Positions 1-6,295 are shown, numbered from the stretch's first letter. The stretch is 10,265 nucleotides of DNA from JBPEXY01 sp052031065 (GCA_052031065.1 JBPEXY010000143.1:1-10265); one strand, 5' to 3'. A program made the numbers and translations. The notes: generated by a model not told the origin, from the letters alone.

Positions 1-40
1 GGGTGCTTTCGGACATTAATTCTGCAGGATTGATCTGTGT

Positions 41-703
41 ATGAATCAGCCAAATTTCGATGCCGCGCGCGAGAATATGATTCTCAATCAGCTGCGTTCC
101 TGGGGAATCGTCAGCGATAAAATTTTGCAATTGGTTCGCCGTTATCCGCGAGACCATTTCGTGGCTGCGGAGTTTCAGGGGGTTGCTTACGCCGACACCA
201 TGTTGCCTCTGGAGAATGGTCGGGTGATGTTGCCGCCGAAGCTCGAAGCTCACCTTTTGCAGGCACTGGATCCCGGTCCACAGGATCATATTCTTGAGGT
301 GGGGACCGGTAATGGTTATCTCACCGCGCTATTGGCTGCCTGTGCTGAGTATGTCTCTTCGGTTGAGGCGAGTGCTTCTTTAGCGGAGCAGGCACGACAG
401 CGCTTGAAGGCGGAAAATTTGACCAACGTCCGTGTTGAAACGGGAGATGCTTCCCGTGGATGGCCACAACATGCGCCGTACGATGCCATTTTGATAACTG
501 CAGCGATTGCTCCTGAGGTGGTGCCAGAATTTCTGGATCAACTTGCTCCTGACGGGCGCCTTGTGGCAGTGGTTGGGCATCCACACGCGACGGTCTGTGT
601 CAGAATCACTAACTCATCAGATGGCCCGATCACCAAGAAATTGTTTGAGGTGGAGTTGCCTTATCTCGAGTCGGCGGCTCCTGAAGCTGTTTTTGAGTTC
701 TAG
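41..703 (+). CDS. Protein-L-isoaspartate O-methyltransferase family protein (Pcm-like, divergent)
   Basis: This is a 220-residue SAM-dependent methyltransferase of the PIMT (Pcm) family. Canonical members methylate isoaspartyl residues in aged cytosolic proteins to start their repair. Seen: the SAM-binding motif I at residues 84-93 (ILEVGTGNGY), acidic residue E109 after the second strand, a GDASRGW motif at 135-141 matching the family GDG-x-x-GW, and the YDAILITAA strand at 147-155. The length suits the family. Odd: where E. coli Pcm has ISQP, which carries the substrate-contacting serine, this protein reads VMLP (62-65), with no Ser or Thr. The SAM half is therefore intact but the isoaspartyl-binding half is changed, and the substrate may differ. 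The ATG at 41 has a weak AGGA at 26-29, 11 bases upstream. The next gene, a rhodanese, follows in the same frame after one stop codon. Family assignment is firm; enzymatic specificity is not. Confidence 0.88.
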   Translation: MNQPNFDAARENMILNQLRSWGIVSDKILQLVRRYPRDHFVAAEFQGVAYADTMLPLENGRVMLPPKLEAHLLQALDPGPQDHILEVGTGNGYLTALLAACAEYVSSVEASASLAEQARQRLKAENLTNVRVETGDASRGWPQHAPYDAILITAAIAPEVVPEFLDQLAPDGRLVAVVGHPHATVCVRITNSSDGPITKKLFEVELPYLESAAPEAVFEF

Positions 704-733
704 GAAAGGTCGTTCTCACCTTTTGGAAACTCA

Positions 734-1069
734 TTGGATAAAAAAGTAAAAAACCTCAGTCCGGAAGAGTTGAGGGAGTGGCTGTGCGGAGATCGTGACC
801 TGCAGCCGCTGTTGCTTGATGTTCGGGAACCGTGGGAGCTGGATATCTGTAGGCTACCCGGTGCTCTGGCAATACCAATGCAGCAGATACCGGAGCGAGT
901 CGGTGAACTGGACCCCGCCAGGGCGACGGTATGTGTTTGCCACCACGGCGTGCGCAGTTTGCAGGTAGCGCAGTACCTGGAGCGGTCCGGTTTTAGTCAG
1001 CTGTTTAATCTGGAAGGAGGAGTGGATCGTTGGGCCCGGTGTGTCGATCCTGAGATGGCGACCTACTAG
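734..1069 (+). CDS. Single-domain rhodanese-like sulfurtransferase
   Basis: This 111-residue protein is one rhodanese domain, probably a cytosolic carrier or transferase of sulfane sulfur. Seen: LLLDVREPWEL at 26-36 (the DVRE motif), LPGALAIPM at 41-49, the active-site loop CHHGVRS at 69-75 with C69 as the expected persulfide-bearing cysteine, and LEGGVDRWA at 93-101. These match GlpE-type rhodaneses. The start must be the TTG at 734. It is the only start codon between the preceding stop (701-703) and the domain, and GGAA at 725-728 sits 5 bases upstream. The gene lies 30 bp after the Pcm-like gene in the same frame, and its stop is followed 50 bp later by tolC, which suggests cotranscription. 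I cannot infer its physiological sulfur donor or acceptor. Confidence 0.88.
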   Translation: MDKKVKNLSPEELREWLCGDRDLQPLLLDVREPWELDICRLPGALAIPMQQIPERVGELDPARATVCVCHHGVRSLQVAQYLERSGFSQLFNLEGGVDRWARCVDPEMATY

Positions 1070-1105
1070 TGGTTCACCGGTACGCAGATGGCGGTTTAGA
1101 GGATG

Positions 1106-1110
1106 AAGGG
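1106..1110 (+). promoter_or_regulatory. Ribosome binding site that decides the tolC start
   Basis: AAGGG lies 9 bases before the ATG at 1120. It supports that ATG over the longer GTG reading that begins at 1069. The ATG also puts the signal peptide at the very N terminus. Confidence 0.6.
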
Positions 1111-1119
1111 AAATCAGTG

Positions 1120-2469
1120 ATGATTAAGATAAAGAACATAATCGCTGCATCAATGGTGATGCTGTTTAGCAGCGGCGCAATAGCGGCAAACGACCTGTTG
1201 GCGATTTATCAGAAGGCGCTGGAAAATGACCCGACGCTCAAGGCCGAGCGGCAGAATCTGCTGGCAACCGAAGAGTTGCCGGTGCAGGCGCGCGCGGTCC
1301 TGCTGCCCAATATTGAAGTGACTGCCGATAGCACCAAAAACAAGACACGCAGTTCGCCCACCGGTTTTAGTCAGGGTCTCAATTTAAATCTGCGCCAGAG
1401 TTACAACAGCCACGGCTACAATCTGACGTTGCGCCAACCCGTTTATAACCACACCCTGTTTGTCGGTTTAAAACAGGTCAAAGCATTGGTCAATCAGGCG
1501 CTCTCCAGCTATACCGCGGCAGAGCAGGAGCTGATGATTCGCGCTGCTGATCGCTATTTCGCGGTGTTGGCCGCGGACGACGATCTAGCCTTTGCCCAGG
1601 CGGAAAAGGCTGCTATTGAGCGCCAGCTGGAGCAGGCGCGACAGCGGTTTGAAGTGGGTTTGATCGCGATTACCGATATCCACGAAGCACAGGCCCGTTT
1701 TGATCAGTCGGTTGCTGCGGAGATCGCTGCAGAGAATCTTTCCATGCGTACCCGGGAAGCGCTACGGGAGGTGACGTTCGAGTATTACGACAAACTGGCG
1801 ACCTTAAAGCAGGAGTCGCCACTCTCGTCACCGGATCCGGAAGACGTGGACGCCTGGGTAACCACGGCGATGTCACAGAATGCCACCGTGCAGTCGCGAG
1901 TCTATGCTGTTGAGGCTGCGCTGCAGGAGTCGCGGCGACAGCGCGCTGGACACTTTCCGACCCTCGATCTTGTCGGTACCCACGCCTTTAGTTCGGCAAA
2001 CGCGAGCCGCTTTAGCAACGGAGCAACAACGTCAGAAGACACGCTGCTGAAGATGGAGGTGAAAGTCCCGATTTTCTCCGGTGGGCTGGTTAATTCACGT
2101 ACCCGGGAAGCTTCTTACCGTCATGCTCAGGCGAAGGACCAGCTGGAACAGGCGCAGCGGGAACTGGTGCGGCAGACGCGTGATTCCTACATGAATATTA
2201 CTGCCTCGATCAGCTCGGTGATTGCACTGCGGCAAGCCCTGGTCTCTTCACAAAGTGCCCTGGATGCGACCGAGCTGGGTTTTAAGGTTGGCACCCGGAC
2301 CTCTGTGGATGTTCTCGATTCTCAGCGGGAACTTTTTGGTGCCAAGCGGGCGTTGGCCAAGTCGCGTTACCAGTACATTCTTAATACATTGCGGCTAAAA
2401 CAGGCTGCGGGAACCTTGCAGCCGGTAGATCTTGAGCTGGTTAATGAGTGGCTCGAACACAATTCGTGA
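1120..2469 (+). CDS. tolC: TolC family outer membrane channel protein
   Basis: This is a 449-residue outer-membrane efflux protein (OEP family). Such proteins form the trimeric beta-barrel and periplasmic alpha-tunnel used by RND or ABC tripartite pumps and type I secretion. Seen: a signal peptide with basic residues K3 and K5, a hydrophobic core, and GAIA-AN near residues 19-24, so cleavage is likely around residue 22 or 23. The mature protein opens with DLLAIYQKALENDPTLKAE, the typical family start. Two OEP repeats follow, with strand motifs RQPVYN near 104 and VPIFSGG near 316, joined by long helices rich in Gln, Ala and Arg. E. coli TolC is somewhat longer (493 with signal). The open frame extends 17 codons upstream to a GTG at 1069, but that would bury the signal peptide, so I use 1120. 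No pump or adaptor gene lies in the window, so the partner pump is unknown. Confidence 0.92.
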   Translation: MIKIKNIIAASMVMLFSSGAIAANDLLAIYQKALENDPTLKAERQNLLATEELPVQARAVLLPNIEVTADSTKNKTRSSPTGFSQGLNLNLRQSYNSHGYNLTLRQPVYNHTLFVGLKQVKALVNQALSSYTAAEQELMIRAADRYFAVLAADDDLAFAQAEKAAIERQLEQARQRFEVGLIAITDIHEAQARFDQSVAAEIAAENLSMRTREALREVTFEYYDKLATLKQESPLSSPDPEDVDAWVTTAMSQNATVQSRVYAVEAALQESRRQRAGHFPTLDLVGTHAFSSANASRFSNGATTSEDTLLKMEVKVPIFSGGLVNSRTREASYRHAQAKDQLEQAQRELVRQTRDSYMNITASISSVIALRQALVSSQSALDATELGFKVGTRTSVDVLDSQRELFGAKRALAKSRYQYILNTLRLKQAAGTLQPVDLELVNEWLEHNS

Positions 2470-2473
2470 GTGG

Positions 2474-3763
2474 TTATAGATAGCCGCTGGACTGTTTTGC
2501 CAGCGTTTCGCTAATCAGCGCCATCAACCGGTTGCTGGCGCCGCGGTGGCTTGCTACTAACCTGGCGCCAGCGGCCCCCATTTTTTTGGCAGTTTGCGAG
2601 TCATTTAGAAGCAACAGCAACTGACTGACCAGCTGCTGTCTATTGTCGATTTGTAACGCTGCCTCTGTATTAAGCAATAACGCGGTAATCTCGCGGAAAT
2701 TATCCACATGAGGTCCAAACAGCACTGGTTTTGAAAATGCGGCTGGCTCTATCGGGTTGTGACCGCCAACAGGCTGCAGACTGCCACCGATGAACGCAAT
2801 GTCTGCGGCAGCGTAAAGCAGGGGGAGTTCGCCCATACTGTCGCCCAGATATATTTTTGTTTCGTCAGAGCACTGTATTCCACTGGAGCGACGTACGGTG
2901 CTCAGGTAGTCACTGCAGAGACCGGCGACTCGATCAAATCGTTCTGGATGACGTGGCACGACAATCAGTAAGGCGTCTGGTTTTTCTTGCAGCAAACCCA
3001 TGTGGGCACGAATGAGCTGTTCTTCCTCGCCTTCGTGGGTGCTTGCAGCGATCCAGACCGGACGGTTCTTGCCCAATACCTGATCTCTTAATCTGTTGGC
3101 TTGTTCGGGAATTTCCTGTTCCGGTTGATAATCGAATTTGGTGTTGCCGACCCGTGATGTTCGATCCGGTATGGCCCCTAAGGTTTGCAGTCTCTGCGCA
3201 GTCTCGTCGGTGGCAGCAGCGATTCGTGAGGGAATCTGTAACGTCTCTCTAATCAGGGGCTGGAAGCGGCTGTAGCCGCGCATAGACCGGTCGGAAAGTC
3301 GTGCATTGCCGATGATGATGGGGATATCGGCATGCTGGCAGCGACGGAACAGGGTTGGCCAGAGTTCAGTCTCGAAAATGATTGCCAGGCGTGGTTTGAA
3401 ATGGCGTAAAAAACGGTTTACTACCCACGGTAGGTCATAGGGTAGATAACAATGGTCCAGGTTCGTTGAAAAACGACGTACCTCGGCTGAACCTGTCGGC
3501 GTTGTGGTGGTAACCAGCAACGGAATTTGCGGGTAGCGTTCCTGCAACCGGGTGATGAGTGGCCTGGCGGCATTGAATTCGCCCACAGAGACCGTGTGAA
3601 TCCATATCGGTTTCTGGCACCGGGGTTGCCGGTAATAGCCAAAGCGTTCACCCAGTCGTTCTCTGTAGGGTGGAGAATTTCGCGACTTGATCAGTAAACG
3701 AGTAAGGGCGACGGGTAACAGCAGATGACTGGCGACCACGTAGAGTGGGTAATTGATATGCAT
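2474..3763 (-). CDS. waaA: 3-deoxy-D-manno-octulosonic acid (Kdo) transferase
   Basis: This 429-residue enzyme transfers Kdo from CMP-Kdo to lipid IVA, building the LPS inner core at the cytoplasmic face of the inner membrane. Seen: a hydrophobic N-terminal anchor (residues 5-25) followed by basic residues; HTVSVGE at 56-62, whose final Glu (E62) matches the catalytic glutamate of the family; TELWP at 132-136; GNARLSDRS at 152-160; ASTHEGEEE at 240-248; RHPERF at 271-276; and the nucleotide-sugar motif GGHNPIEP at 333-340. The length fits E. coli WaaA (about 425). The ATG at 3763 gives the expected N terminus. Only a poor AGG just before it could serve as a ribosome site, while a TATAAT box lies 6 bases upstream. 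The gene converges on tolC with 4 bp between stops and diverges from an LPS-kinase-like gene. From sequence I cannot say whether it adds one or two Kdo residues. Confidence 0.95.
   Translation of the reverse strand: MHINYPLYVVASHLLLPVALTRLLIKSRNSPPYRERLGERFGYYRQPRCQKPIWIHTVSVGEFNAARPLITRLQERYPQIPLLVTTTTPTGSAEVRRFSTNLDHCYLPYDLPWVVNRFLRHFKPRLAIIFETELWPTLFRRCQHADIPIIIGNARLSDRSMRGYSRFQPLIRETLQIPSRIAAATDETAQRLQTLGAIPDRTSRVGNTKFDYQPEQEIPEQANRLRDQVLGKNRPVWIAASTHEGEEEQLIRAHMGLLQEKPDALLIVVPRHPERFDRVAGLCSDYLSTVRRSSGIQCSDETKIYLGDSMGELPLLYAAADIAFIGGSLQPVGGHNPIEPAAFSKPVLFGPHVDNFREITALLLNTEAALQIDNRQQLVSQLLLLLNDSQTAKKMGAAGARLVASHRGASNRLMALISETLAKQSSGYL
2485..2510 (+). terminator. Possible weak terminator hairpin after tolC
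   Basis: CGCTGG (2485-2490) and CCAGCG (2500-2505) form a perfect 6-bp stem with a 9-base loop, 15 bases past the tolC stop, followed only by TTT. It lies inside the 3' end of the convergent waaA gene. The short stem and poor T-tract make this a weak candidate for stopping plus-strand transcription. Confidence 0.25.
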
Positions 3764-3769
3764 GACCTA

Positions 3770-3775
3770 ATTATA
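3770..3775 (-). promoter_or_regulatory. Candidate -10 box for waaA in the divergent intergenic region
   Basis: On the minus strand this is a perfect TATAAT, ending 6 bases before the waaA ATG. A start of transcription 6-8 bases downstream would fall at or next to the ATG, giving a leaderless or nearly leaderless mRNA. No good -35 is present at 16-18 bp (best is GTGTCG at 18 bp, 3 of 6 matches). The box may be chance in an AT-rich spot. The whole 67-bp region (3764-3830) must serve both waaA and the divergent kinase-like gene. I see no confident promoter for the latter. Confidence 0.4.
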
Positions 3776-3830
3776 GGTTTGGTGCGGCTGCGGCGACACC
3801 TGTTGCCTTACCTCGAACTCGTTAATTAAT

Positions 3831-4481
3831 ATGGAAAAAATTTCTGTAATAGAGCTGCAGGGCCTGATCGCGCAGTGCAAGGTGCTGGAAGCTGACCTCT
3901 ACGGACCTAAAGTCCTGTTGTCTGCGGATGGTCAAACGATCCATAAGCTGTTCCGACGAAAAAGATGGTTTAGTTCGGCCCTGATTAAGCCCTATGCGCT
4001 GCGATTTGTAGATAACGCCGACCGTTTGCGGACATTGGGGTTCAATACATTGGAGGCAGGCGGGATCAGCTGGTGTCGTGGGCTGGGCTATCACCTGGTC
4101 AGTTATCCACTGCTCGTCGGTAGTAGCCTGCGCGAACATCTACAGCGAGACGAACGGGACGAAGTATTTACCCAGCTGGGAGAAATCGTCGCCCAGTTAC
4201 ATCAAAACGGGGTCTATTTTCGATCATTGCATCTTGGCAACCTGCTGCGGCTGGAATCAAATGAGCTGGCCCTGATCGATGTTGCTGATATGCGCTTCTA
4301 CCGGGGTCCGTTGAGTAAATCCAGGCGGTTAAGAAACTTCAGGCCACTGTTAAACAGACCTGAAGATCGGGAGTTAATCAAAGCGCAAGACTGGCGCCTG
4401 ATGGGTGAGGTTTACGAGCACCATTCTGGGTGCAGTCGGGGGCTGACTGCGGCGATTGAAAGCCTTTATCGTCACCAGTAG
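3831..4481 (+). CDS. Lipopolysaccharide kinase-like (InaA/WaaP/KdkA superfamily) protein with degenerate catalytic loop
   Basis: This 216-residue protein has a small kinase-like fold related to LPS core kinases. Those enzymes phosphorylate Kdo or heptose on the cytoplasmic side. Seen: K39 in IHKLFRRKRWFSS as the likely ATP-binding lysine; a helix with LHQNGVYFRSLHLGNLL at 123-139, the position of the catalytic loop; and LIDVADMRF at 148-156, with D150 as the likely metal-binding aspartate. The C-terminal part is rich in Arg. Odd: the usual H-R-D-x4-N loop reads F130-R131-S132-x4-N137, so the histidine and catalytic aspartate are missing. No signal peptide or membrane segment is seen. The ATG at 3831 has no Shine-Dalgarno sequence; the bases before it are TTAATTAAT. 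It diverges from waaA, which supports a link to LPS core. The 55-bp spacer to convergent yacG shows no clear terminator. Superfamily membership is fairly sure; activity and substrate are unknown. Confidence 0.75.
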   Translation: MEKISVIELQGLIAQCKVLEADLYGPKVLLSADGQTIHKLFRRKRWFSSALIKPYALRFVDNADRLRTLGFNTLEAGGISWCRGLGYHLVSYPLLVGSSLREHLQRDERDEVFTQLGEIVAQLHQNGVYFRSLHLGNLLRLESNELALIDVADMRFYRGPLSKSRRLRNFRPLLNRPEDRELIKAQDWRLMGEVYEHHSGCSRGLTAAIESLYRHQ

Positions 4482-4536
4482 GAGCAGGCAGGAGCAAGGC
4501 AATATAGCCGTGGTGACAGGGTTGATTGGCAGAGTA

Positions 4537-4731
4537 TCAGTGAGCGCTGTGGTCGTCGATGTCCCACTGTTTGCCGGTATCCCCAGGCTCTTCTACCGGA
4601 ATGGTGTATTCGTCATTAAACCAGCCATCCAGGTCGCTTAGTTTGCACCGTTCGCTACAGAACGGCCGGTGAGGATTGTCGTTCGACCAGGTGATAGAAG
4701 CCCGGCAGTTTGGGCAGTTATAGCGGCTCAT
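4537..4731 (-). CDS. yacG: DNA gyrase inhibitor / zinc-binding protein YacG
   Basis: This 64-residue zinc-finger protein belongs to the YacG family. E. coli YacG binds GyrB and inhibits gyrase by blocking DNA binding. Seen: four zinc ligands C6, C9, C25 and C29 (CPNC, then RPFCSERCK), followed by the family signature LSDLDGWFNDEYTIP at 31-45 and a short acidic tail. The length matches E. coli (65). I start at the ATG at 4731, not the in-frame GTG at 4746. The ATG gives the normal N terminus MSRYNCPNC and overlaps the zapD stop as ATGA, the usual sign of translational coupling. It is the last gene of the minus-strand zapD-yacG pair and converges on the kinase-like gene. Confidence 0.93.
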   Translation of the reverse strand: MSRYNCPNCRASITWSNDNPHRPFCSERCKLSDLDGWFNDEYTIPVEEPGDTGKQWDIDDHSAH

Positions 4732-5501
4732 AATGAACAGCAGCACAGTCTAAATGATAGCGGCGTATCAACCTGGCTTGGAGCCTCGTTGCCGTGCTGG
4801 TGCATAAATCTCACTGACAGTCGGTGGCGGCCAGCGCTGATAATCGGGTAACAGGCGGGGTCTGATGGTGCCACACGAATCAGCTGTACCGGCTGGTCGG
4901 CCTCCAGTGCCATTTGATAGAAACCGGCTTCAGCAACAGGGGTAATGGGCTGCGCTGCTTCGCGGATCAGCTGCAGCAGGAGTTTAACCGCCAAGCGCAG
5001 AGTCTCGAATGGCTCCCTCCAGAAAAGCAGCTGTTCGAATCGTTCCTGTTCCGGTTTTGCAAACCAGTGGCGTAACGCGGGTTGGTCGAACTCAACATTG
5101 CCGCAGGTGACGTGGTGGCGTCTTTTTAACGTGCTTAACAGGTCATTGTCGACGGTGGGTTGATAGTGCCGGTTCCCTTGCTGGTTCAGCCGTCGGATCA
5201 GGTTGTCCACGTTGTCGAGAATATCACTCAGCCGCTGAGCATCTACCGACGGGTTGTCCTGAAGGATGCGCAGATTTTCAGCAACACGCTCTAACTCTTT
5301 GATCACTTCGCTGGTCGTGTCGCCCCGGGTCACAAGGTCGATAAGGTCCAGGAAGGCATGGAGGGTAGAGTTCTGTGACGAAACTGACTGGTCTTTATCG
5401 GCAATGTGAAGTCGTGAAAAAACGTATTCCAGTCGCATGAGAAGTCTCATGCGTTCATTCATAGGCTGTTCGTACCAGACAGGGCTGTGCAATGTTCGCA
5501 C
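4728..5501 (-). CDS. zapD: Cell division protein ZapD (FtsZ-binding, formerly YacF)
   Basis: This 257-residue cytosolic division protein bundles FtsZ filaments at midcell. Seen: the N-terminal family signature EQPMNERMRLLMRLEYVF at 11-28; the LVTRGDTTSEVIKELER helix region at 56-72; HWFAKP at 145-150; the helix FETLRLAVKLLLQLIREA at 165-182; and the C-terminal YPIISAGRHRLSVRFM at 218-233, with a Cys-rich end (CCC 253-255). E. coli ZapD is 247 residues. The longest start is the GTG at 5501, which has no ribosome site. A TTG three codons in (5490-5492) has AGGTG 6 bases upstream, formed partly by the GTG itself, and is a serious alternative. yacG overlaps by 4 bp. The gene is 158 bp from coaE, a gap wide enough for its own promoter, with a tandem repeat just upstream. 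Confidence 0.93.
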   Translation of the reverse strand: MRTLHSPVWYEQPMNERMRLLMRLEYVFSRLHIADKDQSVSSQNSTLHAFLDLIDLVTRGDTTSEVIKELERVAENLRILQDNPSVDAQRLSDILDNVDNLIRRLNQQGNRHYQPTVDNDLLSTLKRRHHVTCGNVEFDQPALRHWFAKPEQERFEQLLFWREPFETLRLAVKLLLQLIREAAQPITPVAEAGFYQMALEADQPVQLIRVAPSDPACYPIISAGRHRLSVRFMHQHGNEAPSQVDTPLSFRLCCCSL

Positions 5502-5659
5502 CTGGATAGAAGTGGTCGATTCTGCTTCGATGGGATTCTGCTTCGAGCACAGGAGCGGTTTATTCTAGTCGATTGTCACCATCGAGGAGTAACTTTGGGG
5601 CGGTTCGTTTCTGGTTGGCGGCTAATCTTCAGTTTATTCGGGTCTGTTGACTCTGCGTG
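5502..5659. other. coaE-zapD intergenic region
   Basis: These 158 bp contain no convincing gene. On the minus strand, TAGAAT at 5564-5569 resembles a -10 box for zapD, but no good -35 lies 16-18 bp upstream. I see no GC-rich hairpin with a T-run that would end the coaE transcript. Readthrough from the pil-coaE genes and a separate zapD promoter are both possible. Confidence 0.4.
5518..5546. repeat. Tandem 13-bp direct repeat upstream of zapD
   Basis: GATTCTGCTTCGA occurs exactly twice, at 5518-5530 and 5534-5546, separated by TGG (period 16). It lies 17-45 bases upstream of the zapD GTG, in the coaE-zapD gap. Another TCGA-containing pair (TCGAT at 5569-5573 and ATCGA at 5581-5585) forms a short 5-bp inverted repeat nearby. 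The repeat could be a regulatory site or a slippage duplication; the sequence does not decide. Confidence 0.8.
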
Positions 5660-6271
5660 TTACGGATTATCTACCCTGTTGGCTAGCTGTAGATAAACAG
5701 CGTGTATGCTGGTGAGCTGACTGATAAAGTCATCCAGGTTGGTTGAGTTGTCGACGATGTCATCCGCGCGGCTGTTTCGCTCTTCCCGGGGCATCTGTGC
5801 ACTGACGATGGCGTTAGCCTGTTCGACACTGCTACCGTCCCTTTCTATCAGCCGCTGACGTTGTACCTCTGGGGAAACGTCGATAACCAGCACCCGGTCG
5901 GTGAGTTGGTCAAGGCCCGATTCGAACATCAGGGGAACGCTGAAGATGACGTAGGGGCCTTTGGCCTGCTCGAGTTGCTTGCGTAGTCGTTGACGAATTC
6001 TGGGGTGAAGGATGGCTTCCAGCTGTTTGCGTTTGTCAGCATCAGCGAACACCAGTTCGCGCATCTTTTTTCTGTCCAGGGAGCCATCGGGTTGTAACAC
6101 CTCATCGCCAAATCGAGTAGCGATTTCCGTCAGCGCGGGCTCCCCAGGCGCAACCACTTCACGTGCGGCAATATCGGCATCAATGATTTCGATGCCCTGC
6201 TCGGCAAAGAAATTGCTGGCCGTTGTCTTACCGCAGGCAATGCCTCCGGTCAGGCCGATAACTGTCGTCAA
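5660..6271 (-). CDS. coaE: Dephospho-CoA kinase
   Basis: This 203-residue cytosolic enzyme phosphorylates dephospho-CoA at the 3' hydroxyl with ATP, the last step of coenzyme A synthesis. Seen: the P-loop GGIACGKT at 9-16 (the common form is GGIGSGKS, so A12, C13 and T16 are variants that still fit GxxxxGK[ST]); DADIAAREVVAPG at 31-43, the CoA-site acidic motif; ILHPRIR at 87-93; VPLMFE at 112-117; and the lid-region arginines in QMPREERNSRADDIVDN at 159-175. The length matches E. coli (206). The start is the TTG at 6271, supported by AAGGA 7 bases upstream and by the P-loop following at once. It lies 24 bp after pilD, as in many gammaproteobacteria, and is probably cotranscribed with it. Confidence 0.96.
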   Translation of the reverse strand: MTTVIGLTGGIACGKTTASNFFAEQGIEIIDADIAAREVVAPGEPALTEIATRFGDEVLQPDGSLDRKKMRELVFADADKRKQLEAILHPRIRQRLRKQLEQAKGPYVIFSVPLMFESGLDQLTDRVLVIDVSPEVQRQRLIERDGSSVEQANAIVSAQMPREERNSRADDIVDNSTNLDDFISQLTSIHAVYLQLANRVDNP

Positions 6272-6278
6272 ACCTTGT

Positions 6279-6283
6279 TCCTT
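6279..6283 (-). promoter_or_regulatory. Ribosome binding site supporting the TTG start of coaE
   Basis: On the minus strand AAGGA ends 7 bases before the TTG at 6271-6269. No ATG or GTG lies between it and the P-loop, so this site fixes the unusual TTG start. Confidence 0.6.
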
Positions 6284-6295
6284 CTGTGCCAGAGT

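Noticed and set aside
9..16. P-loop variant in CoaE (protein residues 9-16, GGIACGKT) as a defect
   Set aside because: It still meets the GxxxxGK[ST] pattern and all other CoaE motifs are intact, so it is a tolerated variant. The coordinates given are residue numbers in the protein encoded at 5660-6271.
1069..1119. A longer TolC reading starting from GTG at 1069, overlapping the rhodanese stop
   Set aside because: It would put 17 polar residues before the signal peptide and has no ribosome site. The ATG at 1120 has both a signal peptide and AAGGG upstream.
4482..4536. A bidirectional terminator between the kinase-like gene and yacG
   Set aside because: I found no stem longer than a few base pairs and no T-run. 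Only a short imperfect GGAGCAGGC/GGAGCAAGGC repeat is present at the edge.
4732..4746. A longer YacG start at GTG 4746
   Set aside because: The ATG at 4731 gives the conserved N terminus and the standard ATGA overlap with the zapD stop.
5569..5585. TCGAT...ATCGA hairpin in the coaE-zapD gap as a terminator
   Set aside because: The stem is only 5 bp, is not GC-rich and has no following T-tract.
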